Positions 9,429 to 17,866 of a stretch of DNA of 64,000 nt are shown here, in pieces (the stretch's first letter is position 1; each line of letters starts with the position of its first letter). The DNA is from Blautia sp. (GTDB lineage: Bacteria > Bacillota > Clostridia > Lachnospirales > Lachnospiraceae): contig JAMPAC010000001.1 in NCBI GenBank assembly GCA_023667395.1, positions 206,680-270,679 of the forward strand. Reading direction: 5' to 3'. Under the pieces are notes generated by a model that saw only the letters and a list, made by a program, of their open reading frames with translations, did no database searches and was not told the origin of the DNA. Made by a program: the position numbers and the translations under genes.

Positions 9429-9483
9429 GTGCGCCCGCCGGGCGCACTATGACCGGGGCGGGTTTTCGAACCGCCCCGTTTTT
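9429..9483 (+). terminator. Tandem hairpins, the second terminator-like, between binding protein and permease
   Basis: Two stable stem-loops follow the binding-protein stop codon. The first is a perfect 8-bp stem (GTGCGCCC, loop GCC, GGGCGCAC; 9429-9447). The second (9455-9477) pairs GGGGCGG with CCGCCCC around a TTCG tetraloop, with one bulged G, and is followed by GTTTTT. The permease gene starts 20 bases downstream with its own ribosome site. Partial termination or protection of the upstream mRNA would give more binding protein than permease. That arrangement is known from other importer operons. Confidence 0.75.
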
Positions 9484-9503
9484 CCAACGAAAGGAGGAGG
9501 TTT

Positions 9504-10430
9504 ATGGGCGTAAAAACTCCGTTTATCAAGAGATTATGGAAGAACATGGCAGCTCACCCGCTGCTCTATCTGATGATCCTGCCTGTTCTGGCATATTTTG
9601 TGATTTACCATTATTATCCCATGTACGGAATGATCATATCCTTTTTTGACTATGTTCCCACCAAGGGGATCTTTGGAAGTAATTTTGTGGGATTAAAGCA
9701 TTTCAGGGCGTTTCTGGAGGATCCGTACTTTTTCCGCACCATGCGGAATACCCTGTCCATCAACCTCCTGCTTTTGCTGTTTGGCTTTCCTTTTCCCATT
9801 GTGTTCGCCATCCTGCTGAACGAACTACGCAGCGCCAGATTCCGCAAAGTGACCCAGACCGTGACTTATATGCCGCACTTTATCTCCACTGTGGTGATCT
9901 GCGGCCTTATGCTGGATTTCTGTAAATCCAAGGGCGTGATCACCACCATAGTGAGCGCCGTGTCAGGAATGGAGCCGATAAACCTGTTCAGCCAGTCCGC
10001 TTTCTTCCAGCCGCTCTATGTGCTGATGTGTATCTGGCAGGAATTCGGCTGGGATTCCATCATTTACTTTGCCGCCCTGACCGGCATCGACCAAACGCTT
10101 TACGAGGCGGCGGACATTGACGGCGCAGGCAGATGGAAAAAGATCCTCCACATCACCATTCCCGGCATTTCCCCCACCATCATCATCCTGCTGATCATGC
10201 GTATCGGCAACATGATGACCCTGGGATGGGACAAGATCCTGCTGCTCTACAACCCCATGATCTACGAAAAGGCGGACGTGATCTCCACCTATGTGTACCG
10301 GATCGGCCTTATGAACTTCCAGTACAGCTTTTCCACGGCGGTGGGCGTCTTTAATTCGGTGATCAATTTCCTGTTGCTGCTCTCCGCCAACGCGGTCAGC
10401 AAAAAAGTCAATGAGACCAGTCTTTGGTAG
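9504..10430 (+). CDS. ABC sugar transporter permease (LplB-like)
   Basis: 308 residues and six predicted membrane helices. It carries the cytoplasmic EAA loop EAADIDGAGRWKKILHITIP that contacts the ATPase. The opening PLLYLMILPVLAYFVIYHYYPMYG and the VTYMPHFIST stretch are typical of LplB-type permeases. It has a strong AAAGGAGGAGG ribosome site. It forms a heterodimer with the product of the next gene, 11 bases downstream. No ATPase gene is nearby, so a shared MsmK-type ATPase encoded elsewhere is expected. Confidence 0.92.
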   Translation: MGVKTPFIKRLWKNMAAHPLLYLMILPVLAYFVIYHYYPMYGMIISFFDYVPTKGIFGSNFVGLKHFRAFLEDPYFFRTMRNTLSINLLLLLFGFPFPIVFAILLNELRSARFRKVTQTVTYMPHFISTVVICGLMLDFCKSKGVITTIVSAVSGMEPINLFSQSAFFQPLYVLMCIWQEFGWDSIIYFAALTGIDQTLYEAADIDGAGRWKKILHITIPGISPTIIILLIMRIGNMMTLGWDKILLLYNPMIYEKADVISTYVYRIGLMNFQYSFSTAVGVFNSVINFLLLLSANAVSKKVNETSLW

Positions 10431-10441
10431 GAGGTGTGGAG

Positions 10442-11317
10442 ATGAAAAAGAAACGTATCGGACCTTTTCAGGTCATCAATGTATTGATCATGCTTTTTCT
10501 GATCTTTATAACGCTTTATCCCCTGTATTACGTGGCGCTGGCTTCCATCAGCGATCCCATCCTGCTGAAATCCCACACGGGCCCGCTTTTGTGGGTTCTG
10601 GGCGAGCCCACCCTGGCAGGGTATGAGAGAACGCTGGCAAACAGGAATCTGTTCAACGGATTTAAGATCACATTGTTTTACCTTATAGTGGGCACATCCA
10701 TGCAGCTGATCCTGACCAGCCTGGGCGCCTATGTGGTTTCCAGGAAGCATTTCCTGATCCGCAACGGCGTGATGAAATTCATGGTGTTCACCATGTTTTT
10801 CAGCGGGGGGCTGATCCCCATGTTTTTCGCTATCCGCAATACGGGGATCTACAACACCATATGGGTGTCCTCCATTCCCTATGCCGTCAGCGCCTACAAC
10901 CTGATCATTATGAGAACCTTTTTCAGTTCCATACCGGAAAGCCTGGAGGAGGCCGCCATCATCGACGGCGCCAATGATTTCACCGTATTTTCCAGGGTGA
11001 TCATGCCCCTGTCCAAGCCCGTGGTGGCAGTGATGATGTTATATTACGGCGTGGGACAGTGGAACTCCTGGTTTCCCGCAGCCATGTTCAACAGGGATCG
11101 TAAGATCTATCCCCTGCAGATGATCCTCCGCGAGATCCTCATCGAAAATCAGGAGCAGAGCGCGGATTCGCTGTTTGCGGCGGTGGAGCAGTCCTTTTCA
11201 AACGACCTTGTGAAATACTGTACCATCGTGGTGTCCACGGTTCCCATATTGGTCATTTATCCTTTTTTGCAGAAATATTTTGAAAAAGGTGTTATGATAG
11301 GGGCAGTAAAGGGATAA
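10442..11317 (+). CDS. ABC sugar transporter permease (LplC/YtcP-like)
   Basis: 291 residues with six hydrophobic segments and EAA loop LEEAAIIDGANDFTVFSRVIMP. The C-terminus FLQKYFEKGVMIGAVKG is diagnostic of this permease class. The start MKKKRIG follows AGGAGG; an earlier in-frame start precedes that site and is rejected. It is the partner of the 9504 permease. The end is followed by a 72-base spacer and then a second dipeptidase gene with its own AGGAGG site. Confidence 0.92.
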   Translation: MKKKRIGPFQVINVLIMLFLIFITLYPLYYVALASISDPILLKSHTGPLLWVLGEPTLAGYERTLANRNLFNGFKITLFYLIVGTSMQLILTSLGAYVVSRKHFLIRNGVMKFMVFTMFFSGGLIPMFFAIRNTGIYNTIWVSSIPYAVSAYNLIIMRTFFSSIPESLEEAAIIDGANDFTVFSRVIMPLSKPVVAVMMLYYGVGQWNSWFPAAMFNRDRKIYPLQMILREILIENQEQSADSLFAAVEQSFSNDLVKYCTIVVSTVPILVIYPFLQKYFEKGVMIGAVKG

Positions 11318-11389
11318 ACAGCTTCGGAATGCCGAAGTGCAGAAGCCGGAACAAATTGCCGCAAGCGGCAATTGCATAGGAGGACGGAC

Positions 11390-12907
11390 ATGGACAGAGA
11401 ATTATACGATAAGGTCAGCCGGTGGTTCGACGATCACCGGGAGGAAATGACAAAGGATATCATGCGGCTGGTGCGGATTCCCAGCGTTTCCTGCCCCCAG
11501 GAGGGGGAGGAGGCTCCTTTCGGGTCAGGGTGCAGGGACTGTCTGGAGGAAATGCTGGCGCTGGGCCAGGAGCAGGGTTTCTGCACGGAAAATTATGAGA
11601 ACCGGGTAGGAAGCATCGGTTCCCGGGATAAGGACTGGGACAATATGATCGGCTTCTGGAACCATCTGGATGTGGTTCCGGTAGGGAATCAGTGGATTTA
11701 TGAGCCTTTTGAGCCCGTCCTGAAAGATTATTTCCTCATAGGACGGGGCGCCCAGGATAACAAGGGGCCTGCGGTGGGAATCCTGTACATGATGAAATGC
11801 CTGCGGGAACTGGAGATTCCCATGAAACACCAGCTGCGCCTGTTTGTGGGATGCGACGAGGAGCGCGGCATGGCGGATATGGAATATTACACCAGCCGTT
11901 ATCCCGCTCCCCGCCTGTCCATGATCGCGGACAGCGGATTCCCCGTATGTTACGGGGAAAAGGGAATCATTGAGGGCAGTTTTCACAGTCGGGAACCCGT
12001 CAGTGACCTGATCCTGGAGCTGGCAGGCGGCAGCGCCAGCAATATGATCCCGGACGCCGCTTATGTGGTGGTGCGGGCGACGGATGAACTTGCGGAAGCT
12101 TTGCAGGAACACATGAGATCAAGGCAGACAGACGTATCATCCCTTCCTGGCAGGACAGACGCAGTTCCGGCGATTGCGGAACAACAGAATTTCACACATA
12201 TTAACGTGGAACAGCAGGACGACACCATCCGCATCTCTGCCACAGGCAAAAGCAAACACAGCGCTTTCCCCGAAGGCAGCGTAAACGCAATCCACGAACT
12301 GATGTATTTTCTGAGCGAACTGACTTCATTGCCGGAAAAGGACAGGGAACTGTTCGGCAGGCTGGCATATCTGTCCGAGGAATATTACGGCGAACATACA
12401 GGCATCGCTGGCAGCGACGAAGTATCCGGCAGAACGACCTGTGCCGCTACGGTACTGAAGCTTCAGGACAGGAAAGTGTCTTTGCATTTTAACATCCGCT
12501 ATGTCATCACGGCGGACAGAACCATGCTTTCTGATAACCTGTCGCGGACGGCGGCGGAAAACGGGCTGGTCTGGGAGACGGAACGGGACTCCGCCCCGAA
12601 TTATTTCCCCAAAGAACACCCCGCAGTGCAGCTTCTCACAGACCTTTACAACGAGATCACGGGAAGCCATGCGGAAAGCTTCGTCATGGGCGGCGGAACC
12701 TACGCCAGGAAACTGCCCAGGGCCTTTGCCTACGGGGTGGGCGGGATGCAGGAATCAGAGGAAGACCTGCAGCTGAAAAAGCAGCTTTTCCTCCCCGGAC
12801 ACGGCGGCGCACATGAGCCGGACGAGGGGCTGAACCTGCGGCTTCTGACGGAAGCAATGAAAATATACACCATGGCGGTGATCGCTTTGAACGACTGTGA
12901 AATATGA
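11390..12907 (+). CDS. M20-family metallopeptidase, second Sapep-type dipeptidase
   Basis: 505 residues, paralogous to the 6004 gene. It retains NHLDVVP (His/Asp ligands), [11 protein letters not shown], the acidic pair in [21 protein letters not shown], the [16 protein letters not shown] element and the late [12 protein letters not shown] histidines. The start MDRELYDK follows AGGAGG at six bases. Two related dipeptidases flanking one importer suggest breakdown of a mixture of peptides or of an amino-acyl conjugate. The central domain differs most between the two, which points to different substrate preference. Confidence 0.88.
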   Translation: MDRELYDKVSRWFDDHREEMTKDIMRLVRIPSVSCPQEGEEAPFGSGCRDCLEEMLALGQEQGFCTENYENRVGSIGSRDKDWDNMIGFWNHLDVVPVGNQWIYEPFEPVLKDYFLIGRGAQDNKGPAVGILYMMKCLRELEIPMKHQLRLFVGCDEERGMADMEYYTSRYPAPRLSMIADSGFPVCYGEKGIIEGSFHSREPVSDLILELAGGSASNMIPDAAYVVVRATDELAEALQEHMRSRQTDVSSLPGRTDAVPAIAEQQNFTHINVEQQDDTIRISATGKSKHSAFPEGSVNAIHELMYFLSELTSLPEKDRELFGRLAYLSEEYYGEHTGIAGSDEVSGRTTCAATVLKLQDRKVSLHFNIRYVITADRTMLSDNLSRTAAENGLVWETERDSAPNYFPKEHPAVQLLTDLYNEITGSHAESFVMGGGTYARKLPRAFAYGVGGMQESEEDLQLKKQLFLPGHGGAHEPDEGLNLRLLTEAMKIYTMAVIALNDCEI

Positions 12908-12956
12908 CGCAAGGTCGCAGCAATTCAATGACCTGTCTGAACTGTTTTACGCAGGA

Positions 12957-13922
12957 TCAGCTTTCCACGCCGATCTCGCCGCTTGCCTTATAGGGAGCGT
13001 ACCTGGGCGCGGATTTCAGGATCTCACGCTTCTCATTGCGGAAAGCCTGGGGACTGCATCCCATGATCTCGCGGAAAGTCCGGTTGAAACCGGAATGGGA
13101 CTGGAACCCTGTATCCAGCGCGATGGAAAGGATACTGTCCTCCGTGCTGATCAGGAAATAACACGCTTTCCGGATCCGGACGCCGCGCAGATACTGGAGC
13201 GGCGTCTGGCGGAACCCGCTGCGGAAATACGTGAGGAACTGCTTCCCGGACAACCCGCACAGCTGCGCCAGGAGCGCAACATCCGGCTCCCTGGCATATT
13301 CCCTGTCCATGTAGGATATGGCGGGGAACAGCCGGGCGCGAAGATTCTCCGGCCGACACTCGGCAGGACGCTCCGCACCGGAATCCCCGTAATTTTCCAG
13401 GTTCCAGCGGTAAAGCCGCACCAGCAGCGTCTCCAACAGCCCTGAGACCGTCTGGAGACAGTATTCCTCTTTCTGCATGATCGTCTTGATGATCAGACGG
13501 ATCAGCACCGCTTCCTCTTGAAAAGCGCTTGCCCTGAAAATCTTCGGGAAATCCGCATAACGATACCATAACATTTCCTCCGGCAGCCCCTTGGGGTAAA
13601 AAGGCGCCAGCGCCTCCTGGGGATTGAAAAAAAGATAGTGACAGCACACATCCGTATCCTCCTGGGGCGGGAAAAAGGAGGCATGGGTATAAAACGGGGG
13701 CAGAAAAAGAAAATCGCCCGCATCCACCTGCCTGTAAGTATTTTCCAGGTTCCACGTCATGGAGCCTTTCTCACATAACGCGACCTCAATACAGTTGTGG
13801 AAATGGATAAAGTCAACATGGTCGGAAATCTGAACCCCCTGCATCAAAAGCATGGGAAATCCCTGCGAAAATTCGTACTCACGGTATGTAATGGGGAGGG
13901 AAAGAAAATCTTTGGCAGTCAT
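12957..13922 (-). CDS. AraC-family transcriptional regulator
   Basis: 321 residues. The N-terminal cupin-like domain has FIHFHNCIEVALCEKG and GDFLFLPPFYTH. C-terminal HTH units are VALLAQLCGLSGKQFLTYF and ILSIALDTGFQSHSGFNRTF. Its ATG overlaps the stop of the upstream AAA-ATPase gene in an ATGA junction, so it is translated from the same mRNA. It converges with the dipeptidase gene, leaving about 49 bases between stops. It is the second AraC protein bracketing the 2629-12907 cluster, but its coupling to the ATPase gene leaves the target open. Confidence 0.9.
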   Translation of the reverse strand: MTAKDFLSLPITYREYEFSQGFPMLLMQGVQISDHVDFIHFHNCIEVALCEKGSMTWNLENTYRQVDAGDFLFLPPFYTHASFFPPQEDTDVCCHYLFFNPQEALAPFYPKGLPEEMLWYRYADFPKIFRASAFQEEAVLIRLIIKTIMQKEEYCLQTVSGLLETLLVRLYRWNLENYGDSGAERPAECRPENLRARLFPAISYMDREYAREPDVALLAQLCGLSGKQFLTYFRSGFRQTPLQYLRGVRIRKACYFLISTEDSILSIALDTGFQSHSGFNRTFREIMGCSPQAFRNEKREILKSAPRYAPYKASGEIGVES

Positions 13923-15520
13923 GGTAAGTCTCCTGCCCGGAAAGCATCGCGTGCCAGTTTTTCAATCACGCAGCTATGCCGCTTATTTTTATTATCTTTA
14001 TCGTAATTTATTCCCACCAACAGAACTTCTCCCACATAACCCTCCAATGCCTGGGTATAATTCCTGTCCCTGATCTGTTTGATCGCTGTATCAGCAGACT
14101 TGTCATACTTCAGTTCAACTACAAGCGCAGGCTTACCAGACAAGGGCAGAGGCAAAAACACAATATCTGCAAATCCCCGGCCTGTTGGCAATTCCCGAAT
14201 AAGGCGATAATCTTTTCTCGCGCTGTAGTATGCAAGGCCAATTGCACAACTTAAAGAATTTTCATCATTGTAGGTTAAAATCGAAGCCACCTCCGTATGG
14301 GCCCGATCCAACCCCTCCGCCACTTTTTCCCCATCACAGCGCAGGGTATCCTCCAACAACTTTTCCGATGCATTCAAAATACGCATGATCTCCGGCCATC
14401 CGCCCACGCTCATGGCATTTTCAAACTCTCCGATAATCTCCTTGTTGGGAACAAAGGCTTTCTTTGCCTCCGCATCATATCCCAGATATCCCAGATGAAT
14501 CAGCAGCGTCAACACATCGTCCTTGGTCTTGAATGTGCGCATATCATTCTGAAAACTGAGTGTATTAACCCTGATGCTTTCGCCACTCAACATCCGCACA
14601 ATATCTGAACGAAGCCCGTCAAAATCCATATCCATATAAATCTTTAATGCTTCATAAGTTTCGGTGGAAGTCCAATAATTGGAAAAATAACCGCATTTCA
14701 TTGCTGCCACCACCGACCTTGGATTATATACATGTTTAATTTTCCTAAAGCAATAACCATCATACCAACTACTAATCCCGAAAAAATCCATATTATATTT
14801 CTTACATAATTCCTTTACTTCATTTTCTGTAAATCCAGTATATTCCTCAAAATCAATCTGGTCTGTCATGGAATATTCCCAAAACATATTTAACGCCGAA
14901 TGCTGTCCGTATTTTTTAATGGGAAGTATCCCCGTCATATAAGCAAGCGCCACATACGGCTGGTCCTTTAAGAGATTGCGCAGGAAATCGAGATACTGCT
15001 TTTGAAGGTTTTCTGATTCCTGTCGCTCCCGCATGACACAATCCCACTCATCCAGCAGAAAAATAAACTTTTTTCCTGTTTTTGCATATATTCTTCGGAG
15101 CGCATCCGCAAGTCCTGTGTCCGGCTTTTTTATATAAATTCCATATTCTTCCACCAGTTCCTCAAGGACTTCCTGCTCCAGATATTCTGTCACGCCTTGA
15201 TCTTTCGCGCCGATCAGGAACTGCTGCATATTCAGGGAGATTACATCATATTGATTCAGATACTTCTCAAAAGTAGGATCATTTTCTATTCTTCGTCCTA
15301 CAAAAAGTTCCTGGGAATCACAGCCACGACTATAATAAGCCGCAAGCATATTCAGTGTCATAGATTTTCCAAAACGCCGCGGTCTGCTTACACAGATAAA
15401 TTTCTGATCGGTATTCATATATTTATTTGTATATGCGATCACTCCGGTTTTATCTACATAAATCTCTGATTGAATGGATTCTCTGAAACAATCATTTCTA
15501 GGGTTTAGATAAATTCCCAT
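13919..15520 (-). CDS. AAA-ATPase-like protein with C-terminal PD-(D/E)XK nuclease domain
   Basis: 533 residues. Walker A is SRPRRFGKSMTLNML near residue 50 and Walker B is FIFLLDEWD near 135. The C-terminal part carries the nuclease-fold core FADIVFLPLP then ALVVELKYDKS. This matches the architecture called AAA-ATPase_like plus PDDEXK_9, usually multicopy in Bacteroidetes and Clostridia. The biological role is not established; links to mobile or conflict functions have been suggested. The start follows GGAGGAGG. It is more AT-rich than its neighbours, consistent with transfer. Confidence 0.85.
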   Translation of the reverse strand: MGIYLNPRNDCFRESIQSEIYVDKTGVIAYTNKYMNTDQKFICVSRPRRFGKSMTLNMLAAYYSRGCDSQELFVGRRIENDPTFEKYLNQYDVISLNMQQFLIGAKDQGVTEYLEQEVLEELVEEYGIYIKKPDTGLADALRRIYAKTGKKFIFLLDEWDCVMRERQESENLQKQYLDFLRNLLKDQPYVALAYMTGILPIKKYGQHSALNMFWEYSMTDQIDFEEYTGFTENEVKELCKKYNMDFFGISSWYDGYCFRKIKHVYNPRSVVAAMKCGYFSNYWTSTETYEALKIYMDMDFDGLRSDIVRMLSGESIRVNTLSFQNDMRTFKTKDDVLTLLIHLGYLGYDAEAKKAFVPNKEIIGEFENAMSVGGWPEIMRILNASEKLLEDTLRCDGEKVAEGLDRAHTEVASILTYNDENSLSCAIGLAYYSARKDYRLIRELPTGRGFADIVFLPLPLSGKPALVVELKYDKSADTAIKQIRDRNYTQALEGYVGEVLLVGINYDKDNKNKRHSCVIEKLARDAFRAGDLP

Positions 15521-15544
15521 GCAATGCCTCCTCCACATCTATGA

Positions 15545-15973
15545 TTATCCTTTTGATTTCCTGCAGTCCTTACAATACCCATACAACTCCAGCTTATGCC
15601 CGGTCACTGTAAAGTCCCCCGTCTCCTGCCCAAAATGGATATGCGTGAAAGGGCAGCTTTGCAGAGCGATCCTCTTATGGCACTCCAGGCAGACGGCATA
15701 ATGGGTGTGTCCGCCCCGGTTCAGTTCATAGACCAGATTGCCGCCTCCCATCCAGGCAGTCTTTGACACAAAACCCTTTTCCTCAAACGTTGCCAGGATC
15801 CTGTAGATTGTGGAAAGCGCATAATCCCCGCCCTCCGCCCGCTTTTCCGCCAGATGGTAAATCTGCACCGCGCTGAGCGGTTCCGCCGCCTCATACAGCA
15901 CGGCATATACATTTTTCCGCTGCCTTGTCCATTTTATTCCCTTTGGGTACTCTATTTCTTTCTGTTCCGCCAT
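15545..15973 (-). CDS. Fur-family metalloregulator
   Basis: 142 residues. The N-terminal winged helix is KWTRQRKNVYAVLYEAAEPLSAVQIYHLA. It is followed by the Fur-type DNA-recognition segment YALSTIYRILATFEEKGFV. The C-terminal dimer domain has a HTHYAVCLECHKR strand and a final YGYCKDC, giving the two CxxC pairs of the structural zinc site. The start follows GGAG. It is the last gene of an operon with a metal-permease-like protein and probably controls it through the palindrome at 17558-17596. Which metal or peroxide it senses (Zur, Mur, PerR or other) cannot be decided by eye. Confidence 0.88.
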   Translation of the reverse strand: MAEQKEIEYPKGIKWTRQRKNVYAVLYEAAEPLSAVQIYHLAEKRAEGGDYALSTIYRILATFEEKGFVSKTAWMGGGNLVYELNRGGHTHYAVCLECHKRIALQSCPFTHIHFGQETGDFTVTGHKLELYGYCKDCRKSKG

Positions 15974-16066
15974 ATCAATTCTCCGTACTGGGGCATCCAT
16001 TATGCAGATGCCTTTCTTTCAATGTCATGACCAAAGCTCAAACCTGTAAATATATAAACTGCATCC

Positions 16067-16672
16067 TCAATACAGTGTCGCCATCTGCCGATACTCAAAA
16101 TCCGGTTCACGCACCAGGAAGATATCCCTTTCCGGCATTTTGTCCAGGCTATGTAACAGGTTGACAATATGCCATTGATAGTACCATTCCCCGGTATCAT
16201 AGTCCAGATTACGCTCATTCCAGAACACGCGCCCATACTGTCCTGCTCCCAGAGAAAAGGCTGTCTCGTTTAAAATATCATGGCGGTACAGGGAAGAATC
16301 CGTATTATGGTAATCCCTGTTATGTCCCCGCCTGACCGGTTGGCCGCTGCGGCGTTCATCATAAAAAAATGACACCTCGTAACTCCCCGCATCCCAACGG
16401 ACAGCTAAATTAGTAAGGTTTAAATCCTGCGCCGAAGGATAGCATTGGATGCGGTATCCGTCATCCAGGTACAACGCCTGAACCACAGCCTCTTTCTGCC
16501 AGAAACTCAGACGGTGCACAAGTATATCCCCATGGAACATATCAGGAAATCGCTCCAGGGAATATGCCATGGGAAATTCTGTACGGATCCCAGCGGAAGC
16601 AGAACCCCTTTCCCTCTTGCCCCAGGCAAGGCGGATATCCTGAATCAAAAGCAAATGATACACCCCCTGCAC
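16067..16672 (-). CDS. Protein of unknown function in a Fur-family operon
   Basis: 201 residues if started at GTG 16672; the true start may be a few codons later because no clear ribosome site is visible. I do not recognise the family. The sequence is rich in aromatic, Asp, Arg and His residues (for example RRGHNRDYHNTDSSLYRHDIL and WYYQWHIVNLLH), has no membrane segment and no signal peptide, and is probably a cytoplasmic beta-rich protein. It sits nine bases after the permease gene and upstream of the Fur-family gene. A role in metal handling is suggested by position only. Confidence 0.65.
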   Translation of the reverse strand: MQGVYHLLLIQDIRLAWGKRERGSASAGIRTEFPMAYSLERFPDMFHGDILVHRLSFWQKEAVVQALYLDDGYRIQCYPSAQDLNLTNLAVRWDAGSYEVSFFYDERRSGQPVRRGHNRDYHNTDSSLYRHDILNETAFSLGAGQYGRVFWNERNLDYDTGEWYYQWHIVNLLHSLDKMPERDIFLVREPDFEYRQMATLY

Positions 16673-16681
16673 ACATGCTTC

Positions 16682-17518
16682 TCACGCTAATCCTACCACA
16701 ACTCCCACAAAAACGCCAATAAAATATAGCAGTCCCAGAATCTTCAGGTTCTCTTTCCTGTCATGATTCACGCGGAACAAAACCAGCAGTCCCACCCCGG
16801 AACCAGTGAGCAGTCCTGCCAGCATGGCTCCCGTACCGATCACTCCCTCCAGATACAACTGGGTGATCGCCACGGAACCCGCGCAGTTGGGAATCAGCCC
16901 CACCAGACCTGCCAGAACAGGACCCAGCACTTTGCGGTTCAGGATCAGCCCCGCCAAAACGTCCTCCCCCACAAAGAAGAAAAGCAGGTTCAGCAAAAAG
17001 GTAATGACCAGGATAAAACCGCCGATCTGCGCTGTATGCACCAAAGCGGAACGGAAAATGCTTCCCTCCTCGCAATGGCATCGCTCCTGCTCGCAAATCT
17101 CATGGATATGATGCTCTTCCTCCCTGTGACGGGAAAAGACCACATCAACCGCAAAACCCGCCGCAATACCGATCGCCGCCTTTGCCAATAATATCAACAC
17201 AATGGTCCGGACCGGCGCCTGCTCCGAAATCAGAATGGGCAGCATTTCATCCGAGGTGGACAGATAGATCGCCAGCAAAGTTCCCAGCGTAATCACCTTT
17301 CCCGCATACAAATTGGATGCCGCCGCAGAAAATCCGCATTGGGGCACTATTCCCAGCGCACCGCCGACCACAGGCCCCAGTTTCCCCGCCCTCCGCACCA
17401 GCCCCTGGGCTTTCCGCCCCGTCTTATGCTCCAGATATTCCATTCCCAGATAAGTCAAAAACAAAAACGGAATCAACTTCACAGTATCCAGCAAAGTATC
17501 TATCATAACGCCCGACAT
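16682..17518 (-). CDS. Putative heavy-metal/manganese permease (ArsP_2-like)
   Basis: About 278 residues, strongly hydrophobic. An internal two-fold repeat shows in the matched motifs GIVPQCGFSAAASNLYAG and GLIPNCAGSVAITQLYLEG, each with a Pro-x-Cys in a membrane segment. The central cytoplasmic or periplasmic loop HREEEHHIHEICEQERCHC is a likely metal-binding site. This matches the putative 10-TM heavy-metal exporter family, often annotated as a manganese transporter. Several ATGs cluster at the start; I use the third of three consecutive Met codons, seven bases after GGAGG. It is the first gene of the operon, behind a strong promoter and operator. Confidence 0.8.
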   Translation of the reverse strand: MSGVMIDTLLDTVKLIPFLFLTYLGMEYLEHKTGRKAQGLVRRAGKLGPVVGGALGIVPQCGFSAAASNLYAGKVITLGTLLAIYLSTSDEMLPILISEQAPVRTIVLILLAKAAIGIAAGFAVDVVFSRHREEEHHIHEICEQERCHCEEGSIFRSALVHTAQIGGFILVITFLLNLLFFFVGEDVLAGLILNRKVLGPVLAGLVGLIPNCAGSVAITQLYLEGVIGTGAMLAGLLTGSGVGLLVLFRVNHDRKENLKILGLLYFIGVFVGVVVGLA

Positions 17519-17557
17519 CATCATGCCTCCATCCATAGATAAAGAAATTCTAACGCA

Positions 17558-17596
17558 AGTACTAGATGCAAATGAGTTGCATTTGCATCTAGTACT
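17558..17596. promoter_or_regulatory. 39-bp palindromic operator of the metal operon
   Basis: A perfect inverted repeat: arm AGTACTAGATGCAAATG, spacer AGTTG, arm CATTTGCATCTAGTACT (17 + 5 + 17). It begins within the -10 box of the promoter and extends across the presumed transcription start. A shorter nested palindrome ATGCAA-ATGAG-TTGCAT is also present. The layout fits a repressor site for the Fur-family protein encoded at the end of the operon. Confidence 0.8.
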
Positions 17597-17621
17597 ATAC
17601 CACATTCTGGCATCTTGTCAA
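17594..17621 (-). promoter_or_regulatory. Sigma-A promoter of the metal operon
   Basis: On the minus strand TTGACA (17616-17621) and TATAGT (17594-17599) are 16 bases apart, a near-consensus promoter. The -10 box overlaps the first bases of the palindromic operator, so a bound repressor would block RNA polymerase. Confidence 0.8.
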
Positions 17622-17652
17622 GCACTTATCCTTATATTGCTGCCAGTAACCA

Positions 17653-17829
17653 GGCGGCGTCATGCTGTCCTGTCATAGGCGGACTTTGGGGGACGCACTT
17701 AGCGGAGATGAAATCCACTGCCTACGCAGACTTGAACGCGAACGCCCTATTCGCGTGCTAGTCGTAGTTGGCAGTTAGTTCAGCGCCGCGTTGTCCCGTC
17801 CGCATAGGACAGGACAGTATGACGCCGCC
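17653..17829. repeat. 177-bp imperfect palindromic element
   Basis: Outer arms of 32 bases (17653-17684 and 17798-17829) are nearly perfect reverse complements, differing at about three positions. The inner segments keep partial complementarity (GCCTACGC / GTAGTTGGC and ACGCGAA / TTCGCGT), so the whole could fold into one long hairpin. It lies between the 3' end of the anti-sigma gene and the metal-operon promoter and contains no gene. It could be a miniature inverted-repeat element, a dispersed structured repeat, or a long terminator. No flanking target duplication was recognised. Confidence 0.65.
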
Positions 17830-17866
17830 GTCCCATCCACCATAAACCGACAAGCCGCCACCCCCC

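Noticed and set aside
17641-17866. A riboswitch or tRNA-like RNA in the palindromic region
   Set aside because: The arms fit one long hairpin; no conserved riboswitch core or cloverleaf could be recognised.
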